Assembly: GCF_002104335.1 (NCBI RefSeq)
Contig: NZ_CP020867.1
Span: 1,711,206-1,775,205, forward strand
DNA length: 64,000 bases
Source of the DNA: Campylobacter cuniculorum DSM 23162 = LMG 24588
Lineage (GTDB): Bacteria > Campylobacterota > Campylobacteria > Campylobacterales > Campylobacteraceae
Direction of reading: 5' to 3'
The translations under genes were made by a program, and so were the position numbers. The notes below the pieces were generated by a model. The model searched no databases. It was not told where the DNA came from and saw only the letters and a list, made by a program, of their open reading frames with translations. Shown here in pieces: positions 56,101-63,143 of this stretch (positions are counted from its first letter, which is position 1; each line of letters begins with the position of its first letter).

Positions 56101-57396
56101 GGCTCTCTTGACAAAATCGGGATCGTTTTTTAAGCTCTTAAAAGTATCAAAATAAACCTTTTCAAAAGATTCTTTTGTATATCCTGCTTTGTTTAAAAGC
56201 TTAATGACTTCTTCTTTCTTCTCTTGGATTTGCTTTTTGTTTAGTTTTATGGTAAAATCTTCTAAAGTATCTTTTGAAGTAGTCCTTTCAAAAGCGTTAT
56301 TTGACGTATTAAGCGGGTCTGTCCTACGCTTAATGATACTTTCTTTTTTTTCAAACGCTGTTAAAACCCATTTTTCTTTTTTAGCGTCAAAATCATTTCT
56401 AATCACGGCTTTATAATGCTCATCCTCAAGTGTGATTCTGTTTTGCGTTTGTTTTTTTAATGGTAAATTTTCAATTAATTGCGTTAAATCCTCCAAAACT
56501 TCGGGATGATATTTTGCAATCTTGGCTAAACCAAAACCATCGCTTTTTCCTGTTCCTGCTTCTCCCCAAACTAAGCTAATATCGCCCAAATCCTCCCTAT
56601 AAAATGCTCCTTTAACCTGCCCTTGTTTTTCTTTTAACAAATGATTAATGGCTTCTTTGCCTTTATGATAAAAGGCACTAAAATTTACGCCGAAAGGTTC
56701 ATTTTCTAAGGTTTCATTGTGTTTTAAAGGGTTTAAAACTTGTTCTTGCTTTTCTTGGATTTTTGTGTTATAATGCTCTTGTAGCCCTTGCAATGATTTT
56801 TCATTTTTGCTATTTCTGCCGTCAAAAGTAAGGATAGGGTCGGCGTTTTTTAATTTCTTTTCAATAAAAGCCTTACGATTTGTTTTAAAAGCTGTGATAA
56901 GTTTCTCGTTGTTATCCTGTGTTATAACAAGATAAAAAAATGTATTATTCTCATCTTTAAACGCTTTAATAAAAGTTTGTCTATTATCTTTTTTAAACAT
57001 TAAATCGGGTTGCTTAAAAGTCGGTTCAATAAGATTTAAATAAGCTAAACGTTGCTCTTTGTCGGCTTTTTTTGAAAAATGATTAATAAAATTTTGCTTA
57101 TTTTTGAAATGATTGAATGTTTTTAAAAAGGTATCAATATTTATTTTTGGCGGTATTTCTTGCGGTTGGATATGATTTAATTTGTCTATGGCTTCATTAT
57201 AGCTTAATGAAGTTGTTTTTAAGTCTTTAACTCCTGCGTTTTCTAAAGTTTCATTGTGTTTTAAGCTTTGATTTGCTAAAGTGTCTTTTGCAAGTTCGGG
57301 GCTTGGATTATCATTAATCGGCTTGGCGGTTTGTTGTATCCCCCGAAGAGCTTCCGCATTTTGTATTTTTTCACTTTTGACAATATCATTAATCAC
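53125..57396 (-). CDS. Polyvalent protein with repeated BECR-like nuclease modules (1423 aa)
   Basis: Modules in order: a strand-rich unit at about 95-180 (YLNLIEPTFKQPDLMF, FYLVITQDNNEKLIT); a DUF3519/BECR-like domain at about 228-360 (FGVNFSAFYHKGKEAINHLL, GDISLVWGEAGTGKS); a helical part at 360-600; an LPD3-like part at 650-790; a second BECR-like domain at 831-970 (GNIDVVFGDSHFGLKHILEKH); a helical and Gly-rich hydrophobic part at 985-1250; and a C-terminal strand-rich unit. These resemble phage or conjugative-element polyvalent proteins with barnase/EndoU/colicin-type folds. The frame is open upstream to about 57640 without a start codon, so this is the continuation of the 1093-aa ORF after a frameshift. 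Confidence 0.7.
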   Translation of the reverse strand: MINDIVKSEKIQNAEALRGIQQTAKPINDNPSPELAKDTLANQSLKHNETLENAGVKDLKTTSLSYNEAIDKLNHIQPQEIPPKINIDTFLKTFNHFKNKQNFINHFSKKADKEQRLAYLNLIEPTFKQPDLMFKKDNRQTFIKAFKDENNTFFYLVITQDNNEKLITAFKTNRKAFIEKKLKNADPILTFDGRNSKNEKSLQGLQEHYNTKIQEKQEQVLNPLKHNETLENEPFGVNFSAFYHKGKEAINHLLKEKQGQVKGAFYREDLGDISLVWGEAGTGKSDGFGLAKIAKYHPEVLEDLTQLIENLPLKKQTQNRITLEDEHYKAVIRNDFDAKKEKWVLTAFEKKESIIKRRTDPLNTSNNAFERTTSKDTLEDFTIKLNKKQIQEKKEEVIKLLNKAGYTKESFEKVYFDTFKSLKNDPDFVKRASGIIEADIIQSISENYKPKALQYTYDYLNKFYDIMDDLSEKLTGERHHYDFSYKASFMDKPESFAKHINNFLDSQERLYAESGDLALKEPQQQKAFKEYVNNARAFLKDVLNDEAWHQAVKEDEALSEFIDQSKILGSAEREYLQSLMPNFDHRAFYNSLFEQSKHGTQEQANKTQEASINTKQESLNAKTQEGLKQDVQESPQETQNEMLYLNTDSPKGIKALREDLKAHLQPLLNKEIINKETNMHGVITQREMNKISSNKAVEKSLKNGFSTDEHFKASAEIKNLFENATLTETHADNKHRMNILAVHRFKSDLKINDKEATAKITLFEKKQGKNKIYTLELESLEKPTPLSIKADNAEMAVKTQSVDAPLKTPTSIVKTDSANLTQKPLKDSKEPLENEPFGVNFSAFYHKGKEAINHLLKEKQGQVKGAFYREDLNALSGNGNIDVVFGDSHFGLKHILEKHRGEFNAFKGESEEAKLINALSEIVEKGKIIKQNEARYRIEYDNYVAGLSADFKGNKTNHFILTTFKNKKGKQADTFTEQPFTIASDNVAKNPIESLPNTGLKELKPIRQQHAETRKRKLQNEALKNLKTYLKGTFFDDLEKKKITQDYNKNRLNLWNCEVYERYLEQMLTRDLGSGGHLAEFFIEESIEHLKSGKLNRDDLLREYFIVKEFEILRDTPDQEANKAVKSFIESEIKRAKEYREILKKHDPTLYSNPHLGSGLAGGSLAGLERDEEGNVSFNPQKFLLGFLGGGLGSLTLSKGFKVLKDNPQFKEAVKKELADTLAKGYDEAVQKYPFLETFNLKNHIIQNEKGRLAQANHILKQMQRREAKAQHTLKTIENYTQTQDFKALSKDKQEAILSLKTIEPSVMPEEITKEDFLKLENIMNKENFLIHLQTRSDTNRPEFLHLVEPTLKDYDFLLHRINSKGQETQEFIKSFQGKNGELFYIVITPRNENDFLLTAIPTTHVRALIKHISTARNIKKRN
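53186..53370 (-). repeat. Repeat pair R1, copy 2
   Basis: Second copy, at the end of the 1423-aa ORF. Recombination between the copies would delete the 513 bases with the G10 tract. Confidence 0.85.
54782..54903 (-). repeat. Repeat pair R2, copy 1 (with 56588-56709)
   Basis: About 122 bp, encoding the FYHKGKEAINHLLKEKQGQV start of the second BECR-like domain. Confidence 0.85.
55388..55596 (-). repeat. Repeat pair R4, copy 2
   Basis: Second copy of the 209-bp unit, inside the 1423-aa ORF. The copies differ at a few positions, for example one base in a GAGAT(G/A)TAACA stretch. Confidence 0.8.
56588..56709 (-). repeat. Repeat pair R2, copy 2
   Basis: Second copy, at the start of the first BECR-like domain; only two or three bases differ. 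Confidence 0.85.
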
Positions 57397-57539
57397 TTTT
57401 CTTATTTGAGTCGTTGGGTAAGCTGTAATATTAACTTTATCTTGTGTGATAACAATATAAAATAAATCATGCGTCTCTTTATGTTTATAGGCTTTAATAT
57501 ACTCTGTCCTTAAGTTTTCACCTGTTTTAACTTGTAAAA

Positions 57540-60500
57540 CTAAATGCGGATTTTCTTGCGTATCTTTAAATAATTTCGCATAAAATTCCCTTTGTGCTTT
57601 GTCTTGCTTTGAGTTAAAATAGCTTCTTGCTTGTCTTTGCTTAAAGCTTTAAAGTCTGCACTTTGTGCATAGTTGTCAATAGCTTTTATTGTTTTTTCTT
57701 TCGCATTTTTTAAGTCTTTAACTCCTGCGTTTTCTAAGGTTTCATTGTGTTTTAAGCTTTGATTTGTTAGACTTTGCTTTGAGTTAGGCTTGTTGGCTAA
57801 GGACAGGACGCCTGTAAAAGCTTTTTGTGCTGAGGACTCCCGAAGTTTGAAGTCTAACTTATTTAAATATATATTTTGTGCTTTTTCTAGCTTGTTTTTA
57901 ATTGTATTTACTTTTTTAGGACTTATGCTCACGCTCAAAAATCCTTTTTCATATTCTCGGCTTATGTTTGTCAAAAATAACTTTTCTTTAATCTCTTTTG
58001 CAAAAATAAGATCGCCTTTGGCGTCTTTAAAAATTAATTGCGGGTTTTCTAGCGTGTCTTTGATTTCGTTAATATATTTTAAGCGGTCTTTTGCTCTTAA
58101 TTTTTCAAAATCGGCTCTATTGATTTTTAGCGGTTTATCTTTCAAAACATCTTTTAAAGCCTCCCTTGCTTGGGCGTTGAGATTGGGGATAAAATCCTCA
58201 TCAAGGCTTTTAAGGTTAAAAGTGTTAAGCCATGCTTTTTCTAGGTCTTGGCTTTGCACGTCTTGTTTAAGCCCCTCTTGAGTCTTAGCGTTTAAAGACT
58301 CCTCGCTTGTGTTTTTAGCATTTTTTAAGTCTTTAACTCCTGCGTTTTCTAAGGTTTCATTGTGTTTTAAAGGGTTTAAAACTTGTTCTTGCTTTTCTTG
58401 GGTTTTTGTGGTATAATCTGCATTGTCAAGTTTGATATTAGAATTTGCTTTATCAACGTAAGGGCGATTAGCGTTAATCTGACTCGCCGCTTGATGATAT
58501 AATTCTTTTCCCCCTTGTTTAATTTTATTGTTTAATCCCCTTTCACTTTTGGGTGCATTGCTCGTAATAATCCACTCTCCCACTTCATTTTTAGCAATAC
58601 TTGTAAAATGTTTTTTCTCATTAAAATTTTTCGCAAAAATCAAAGCCCCATCATTTTGCATAATAATACGTTCCGGATGTTCTAAGGTGGGGCGGATTCT
58701 GTCTAAATATTTTAAGCGATGTTGTTTAATAAGCTTCACTAAACTCCCGCTTTTTAAATGGATTTGCTCACCTTTCAAAACATCTTTTAAAGCCTCCCTT
58801 GCTTGGGCGTTGAGATTGGGGATAAAATCCTCATCAAGGCTTTTAAGGTTAAAAGTGTTAAGCCATGCTTTTTCTAGGTCTTGGCTTTGCACGTCTTGTT
58901 TAAGCCCCTCTTGAGTCTTAGCGTTTAAAGCTTCGTCTTTGGGTTTGATTTTAATAAGATTCTCGCCTTGCAAAAGTTGTTCGGCTGTGCTTAATTCTTT
59001 AGCAAAATAATTATAATCACGGCTTTTTAAATGTGTGATGAAGGTTTTATCTTGATCTTTAGTAATCAAAAGATAAAAATAAGCGTCTTTGTCTTTATCT
59101 GTGTCTTTAAATTTCTTTAAATATTTCGTTTTTCCATCTTTTATGTATTTAAAATGCGGATTATAAAGGGTTTCATCGATTAAATCAAATAGAGCTTTTC
59201 TTGTTTGTGCATCCGCTCTTGTATAAAGATGTTCTTTGAGATTGTCTATATTATCAAAACGTTTTAAAAGTGCGTTGATTTCTTCGTCGCTTAAGTGTTT
59301 GCGTGTGATGTCTTGGGCTTGTAAATGCTCTAAAACTTGCTTGATATGTTCTTGACTAAACTTTGCGTTTGTGTTATAATCATCTTTGGAGGTTGGGGGT
59401 TTTAAGCCTTTTGGCTCACCTGCCTGCTGTCTAAGTCCCCCTATAATGTCAGCGTTTTTTTCCTCTTGCAAAGACGCGTTTAAATCCTTGCTTTCAATGC
59501 GTTTTAATTGCTCATAAAACTCATCTTCGCTTTTTTCTAAAGCTTGAGTGAATTGCTCTAAAGCTTTTCTTGTTCCGTTTGAAAAATCCCCTGTTTTTGT
59601 TTTGCTCTGCAAAATTTTCTTAAAATCACTCAAACCATCGGCATGATTTAATGCCCTTTCGATTTGAAATTTTAACGCCCTTTTGCTGATGCTTTGATCC
59701 ATTGTCCCCCCGCGTAAAAAGAAAGGCAAAGATAAGTTTCTTAAAATGCTGTCCATTAAAAAATTAGTGATTTTTACCTGTGCAGAACCTTGAATGCTTG
59801 TTGCCATTGTGCTTGAGCTGCTCGTTGCCTTTGGTTCAAAGATTGAACTTGCGATTTTCACATCATTATAAAAAAGCTTGTTAAAGTCCTTTGTGTATTT
59901 GATAAAGTCTTTTGCTTCTTGGCTTTTAAATTGATAGTTATTAAGATTTTCTAACGCGTTTAAAAAGCCTTGAGAATCAAAAACATTCAAGCCATTTTTA
60001 AATTGCTTTTCATTGTCCTTATAAAGTGTATTTAATACACTGATTTCTATATCTTTAATCTCGCTTTGCCTTAAGCCCTGCGTTAAAACATCTAAATTAT
60101 TAAGCTCTTTTTGCCCCTGTCCCTTTGCAAAATCGATGAGTTTGTGCAAGATTTTATCTTTTTTTGTGTTCTCATCAAAGATTTTTAAACGTTTTGCATT
60201 TTTAAGCACGGCTTTAAGCTGTGAATAATCCTCATTTGCCGTTTGAAAAAGCTTCATCGCTTGAGTGGTGAGTTTAGGATTTTGTTTAAAAATGTTTTCA
60301 ATGCCTTTATCAATATCATCTTTAATAAAATTTTCGATAGCACTTTGAAAATGATTTTTAAGATTTGGGTCTGTAATCTCCTTAAAATTAGCGTTTAAAC
60401 TCTTACGCATATTAATGAGTTGCTTAAGATTCACGCCGTCTTCGTTGTAAAGATTTTTACTTAACACTTGCAAAAAGTTTTTATCTTTAAGCTCTAAAAT

Positions 60501-60821
60501 GAGTCCGCTCTCTTGTATTTCTTGGGCGAATTTTGCAAAATTTGCCGGGCTGATTGTTGTTTTTTCATCCTTAAAAGCATTAAGAAGTGTCTTGTCTATG
60601 GCTTCATTGTAAGCCTCTTTGCTCTCACTCTCAAAGCCCTTAAAAATCTCTTTTAAATCCTTAGAATCAATGTTAAGATTTGAAAGCTGTTTTTTAATCT
60701 CATTGCTGGAGCTTTGCAAGATTTCTTTTAAAGCCGTTTGAGCCTTAGGACTTTGCGAAGCGACTTGAGTTAAAATGCCGACATTAAGTCCGCTCTCATC
60801 TGCTCTAATATAATCAATCAA
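57540..60821 (-). CDS. N-terminal part of the polyvalent protein (1093 aa)
   Basis: Residues 1-410 are long helices (ADESGLNVGILTQVASQSP, LYNEDGVNLKQLINMRKSL, LRGGTMDQSISKRALKFQIE). Then come three strand-rich modules: about 500-600 (ALFDLIDETLYNPHFKYI, AYFYLLITKDQDKTFIT), about 635-770 (RLKYLDRIRPTLEHPERII) and about 845-985 (RLKYINEIKDTLENPQLIF). The ORF ends near 57540 with an abnormal tail, because a frameshift or small deletion near 57600-57640 puts the real continuation in another frame. The start at 60821 is TTG. Above it the same frame reads NVLNQA, a stop (TAG), then PWHKKAR, so the true N-terminus is lost or worn. Confidence 0.68.
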   Translation of the reverse strand: MIDYIRADESGLNVGILTQVASQSPKAQTALKEILQSSSNEIKKQLSNLNIDSKDLKEIFKGFESESKEAYNEAIDKTLLNAFKDEKTTISPANFAKFAQEIQESGLILELKDKNFLQVLSKNLYNEDGVNLKQLINMRKSLNANFKEITDPNLKNHFQSAIENFIKDDIDKGIENIFKQNPKLTTQAMKLFQTANEDYSQLKAVLKNAKRLKIFDENTKKDKILHKLIDFAKGQGQKELNNLDVLTQGLRQSEIKDIEISVLNTLYKDNEKQFKNGLNVFDSQGFLNALENLNNYQFKSQEAKDFIKYTKDFNKLFYNDVKIASSIFEPKATSSSSTMATSIQGSAQVKITNFLMDSILRNLSLPFFLRGGTMDQSISKRALKFQIERALNHADGLSDFKKILQSKTKTGDFSNGTRKALEQFTQALEKSEDEFYEQLKRIESKDLNASLQEEKNADIIGGLRQQAGEPKGLKPPTSKDDYNTNAKFSQEHIKQVLEHLQAQDITRKHLSDEEINALLKRFDNIDNLKEHLYTRADAQTRKALFDLIDETLYNPHFKYIKDGKTKYLKKFKDTDKDKDAYFYLLITKDQDKTFITHLKSRDYNYFAKELSTAEQLLQGENLIKIKPKDEALNAKTQEGLKQDVQSQDLEKAWLNTFNLKSLDEDFIPNLNAQAREALKDVLKGEQIHLKSGSLVKLIKQHRLKYLDRIRPTLEHPERIIMQNDGALIFAKNFNEKKHFTSIAKNEVGEWIITSNAPKSERGLNNKIKQGGKELYHQAASQINANRPYVDKANSNIKLDNADYTTKTQEKQEQVLNPLKHNETLENAGVKDLKNAKNTSEESLNAKTQEGLKQDVQSQDLEKAWLNTFNLKSLDEDFIPNLNAQAREALKDVLKDKPLKINRADFEKLRAKDRLKYINEIKDTLENPQLIFKDAKGDLIFAKEIKEKLFLTNISREYEKGFLSVSISPKKVNTIKNKLEKAQNIYLNKLDFKLRESSAQKAFTGVLSLANKPNSKQSLTNQSLKHNETLENAGVKDLKNAKEKTIKAIDNYAQSADFKALSKDKQEAILTQSKTKHKGNFMRNYLKIRKKIRI
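58140..58297 (-). repeat. Repeat pair R3, copy 1 (with 58773-58930)
   Basis: About 158 bp that look identical to 58773-58930, spaced 633 bases apart. It encodes a shared AWLNTFNLKSLDEDFIPNLN module start and linker. Confidence 0.88.
58773..58930 (-). repeat. Repeat pair R3, copy 2
   Basis: Second copy in the 1093-aa ORF. Identical copies suggest recent duplication or ongoing gene conversion. Confidence 0.88.
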
Positions 60822-61041
60822 ACGTGCCTTTTTGTGCCATGGCTAGGCTTGATTAAGTACGTTTAAAAAATCGCTCGTGCTTTGTGTGAATTTATAATTT
60901 GGGTATTTTTCATTATAAAAGCTTTTTAACCTTGCTTAAGCTTTCTTGTAAGTGTGATTTTTAATTGCTGATTAAAGCACCTCCAAATTCTTTACTTAAA
61001 GCATCTAAGTCTTTTATTTGCTCATCGCTAAAGCTTTGTTT
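60822..61041 (-). pseudogene. Decayed N-terminal segment of the polyvalent gene
   Basis: Reading towards lower coordinates on the minus strand gives EQIKDLDALSKEFGGALISN, a stop, KSHLQESLSKV, a frame change, SFYNEKYPNYKFTQSTSDFL, then NVLNQA and a TAG before the 1093-aa ORF. The pieces line up as the former N-terminus of one protein, broken by nonsense changes and a frameshift. Confidence 0.65.
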
Positions 61042-61443
61042 ATGAGTTTCTTAAAATCTCAAAATAATATTGTAAGAGGTATAACTTTAACAGGTGGAAA
61101 CACACAGCTTAATCCTATAGCATTAGCTTATAATACAGCTATGGCTAAAGAAAGTTTTTATGGTTCTCATGTTAATATCGATGATATTATGACAGGTAAG
61201 GTTGATTTTACAAGTTTATTAAAAGCGGATGCTTTGGGAGGTTGGTTAGATGGTCATATCTATGCTTATGAAAATGGGGTTAAATGGCAAGATTCTAGTA
61301 TAGGCTATGGTGGTGCTTGGTTTGACAGACAATTTAATCAAGCAAAAGCTAATGGTTGGAAAGCAAGTAGTGAAAGCATTAATTCTTATGTAGCTTCTGT
61401 TATGGATAGACTTAATAATCTTATCAATCAAACTAGGGCTTAA
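61042..61443 (+). CDS. Orphan fragment of unknown origin (133 aa)
   Basis: Read from ATG 61042, this 133-aa sequence starts abruptly at FLKSQNNIVRGITLTGG, has GGNTQLNPIALAYNTAM, and ends in a helical tail. It looks like the C-terminal end of a longer protein that lost its front when it was joined to the polyvalent remnant. I do not recognise the family. No ribosome site is seen, so it may not be expressed. Confidence 0.45.
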   Translation: MSFLKSQNNIVRGITLTGGNTQLNPIALAYNTAMAKESFYGSHVNIDDIMTGKVDFTSLLKADALGGWLDGHIYAYENGVKWQDSSIGYGGAWFDRQFNQAKANGWKASSESINSYVASVMDRLNNLINQTRA

Positions 61444-61445
61444 AT

Positions 61446-61479
61446 ATTAATCTAGTATTTATATTAATCTAATATTTAT
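61446..61479 (+). repeat. Short tandem repeat, 17 bp x 2
   Basis: ATTAATCTAGTATTTAT followed by the same unit with one change. It sits directly after the orphan ORF. Confidence 0.55.
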
Positions 61480-61849
61480 TGTTTTGTAGAAAATAGCTTA
61501 TATTGTTGTCTTCTTGCTAAAACAATGAATAAATTTAATAATATTAGCGGAAACTAAAGCTATTAGTAAAATTATTCTTTGATTGTCATTAAGAGTTAAA
61601 ATCAAAAAGCAATCTAAAAATACTCTTTAAAAAAGGCAATAAAACTAAAAAATTTAAGAATTTTTTATCTCAAATGAAAATTTAGGCTTTATTTTTTAAA
61701 TTATCTAAAATATTTTTTTAAACGCGAAATTTTAAACCAAAAAATAAAAATTCATTTCAAATTTATAAGACAAATTAAGAATTTTAAAAACATTTATTGA
61801 GGACTTAAAGCTTTTTGTGTTAAAATTAATTTTATTGCAAGGGGCAAAA
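61480..61849. other. Non-coding gap before the sirtuin gene
   Basis: About 370 bases of AT-rich DNA. I see no gene; a TAAAAT near 61820 could serve as -10 for the sirtuin gene. Confidence 0.45.
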
Positions 61850-62542
61850 ATGAAAAATGTAATGATACTTAGCGGTGCAGGTTTATCAGCTCCAAGTGGG
61901 CTAAGAACTTTCAGAGACAGCAATGGACTTTGGGAAGAATACGATGTAATGGAAGTTTGCTCTGCTACGGGCTTTAGAAAAAATCCTCAAAAAGTGTTGG
62001 ATTTTTACGATGCAAGACGTGCCCAACTTCAACATGTTAAGCCAAATAAGGCTCATCAAATCATCGCAAAACTAAAAAAACACTACAAAGAAAATTTATT
62101 TGTAGTCACTCAAAATGTCGATGATTTGCTCGAACGTGCAGGTTGTGAAGAAGTGATACATTTGCATGGCTTTTTGCCCGAACTTCGCTGTTTAGAATGC
62201 GGAGAAATTTTTAACATAAACTATGAAAGTATATTAGGAAAAATCTGCCCCCGATGCAAAAGTAAGAATTTAAGGCATAATATCATTATGTTTGAAGAAC
62301 AAGCCCCCGCTTATGTTACGCTTTATGAACTTTTAAATCGAACAAATCTTTTCATCAGTATAGGCACTTCCGGACAAGTTTTGCCTGTGGGACATTATGC
62401 AAGAATGTGTGAAAAAAGCATTTTAAATATTATGGAAAAAGATGAATATTTAGAGCAATTTTTTGATAAAATTTACATTGAAAATGTGCTGGATGCTATG
62501 GATAAAATCGCAAATGATATAAAGGAATTTATGGATGTTTGA
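61850..62542 (+). CDS. cobB: Sirtuin NAD-dependent protein deacylase (CobB type)
   Basis: This 230-aa class III sirtuin removes acyl groups from lysines using NAD. GAGLSAPSGLRTFR binds NAD, TQNVDD is at 87-92, the catalytic His is 106 in HLHG, and the Zn Cys are C114, C117, C133 and C136. Tyr53 and Arg56 (FYDARR) form the Y-x2-R pair that favours succinyl- or malonyl-lysine. ATG 61850 with GGGG upstream is the likely start; the longer frame has no ribosome site. It overlaps the LysE gene by 8 bases. Confidence 0.94.
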   Translation: MKNVMILSGAGLSAPSGLRTFRDSNGLWEEYDVMEVCSATGFRKNPQKVLDFYDARRAQLQHVKPNKAHQIIAKLKKHYKENLFVVTQNVDDLLERAGCEEVIHLHGFLPELRCLECGEIFNINYESILGKICPRCKSKNLRHNIIMFEEQAPAYVTLYELLNRTNLFISIGTSGQVLPVGHYARMCEKSILNIMEKDEYLEQFFDKIYIENVLDAMDKIANDIKEFMDV

Positions 62543-63143
62543 AGCTTTTTTTAGTGGAGTTTTATTAGGACTTGGTGTGGCTGTGCCTTTTGGTCCTATA
62601 AATATCTTAATTTTATCTTATGCTTTAAAATCTTTCTCAAATTCCTTTTGTATAGGCTTTGGAGCTATGAGTGCGGACATAATGTTTCTTTGTTTGCTTA
62701 ATTTTGGCTTACTTGGTTTTTTAAAGGGTGCAATTTTTACAAAAATTTTAGCGGTTTTTGGCTTTATATTTTTAACTTATATAGCTTTTTCACTTTTTAA
62801 GTCTAAACATAAAGCCTTAGAATTTAAAGAAAAAGAGCTCAATGAAAGTCTGCTTAAAAGCTTTATAAAAGGTTTTACTTTAAATGCTTTAAATCCTTAT
62901 GTAATAGGATTTTGGTTGAGTATAGCTGTGATTTTTACAAAGAATGAATTTGCTTTTTTTATGATTGCGGGTTTGTTTTTATTCATACTTTTTTGGATTT
63001 TTTCTTTATCGTTTTTTGTGGGTCGATTCAGCCATTTATTCAGTGCAAAAGTGATATATTTTATCAATATAAGTTCAGCCATCATTATAGAATATTTCGC
63101 TTTAAATTTAGTCTATAAAACTTTTTTATTAAAGGATAATTAA
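62535..63143 (+). CDS. LysE/RhtB family exporter
   Basis: This 202-aa inner-membrane protein has about six hydrophobic segments and the family start [20 protein letters not shown]. LysE-type proteins export amino acids; the substrate is unknown. The start ATG 62535 lies inside the sirtuin end. It overlaps dapE by one base (TAATG). Confidence 0.88.
   Translation: MFEAFFSGVLLGLGVAVPFGPINILILSYALKSFSNSFCIGFGAMSADIMFLCLLNFGLLGFLKGAIFTKILAVFGFIFLTYIAFSLFKSKHKALEFKEKELNESLLKSFIKGFTLNALNPYVIGFWLSIAVIFTKNEFAFFMIAGLFLFILFWIFSLSFFVGRFSHLFSAKVIYFINISSAIIIEYFALNLVYKTFLLKDN

Noticed and set aside
57790-58914. Plus-strand ORFs of 163 and 128 aa opposite the polyvalent gene, with identical C-terminal ends
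   Set aside because: They are antisense shadows of the repeat pair R3 on the coding minus strand. The identical end comes from the DNA repeat; they have Leu/Ser-rich composition and no convincing starts.
61817-61849. Longer sirtuin start (MLKLILLQGAK)
   Set aside because: The canonical sirtuin begins MKNVMILSGAGLS, and GGGG lies before ATG 61850; the upstream start has no ribosome site.
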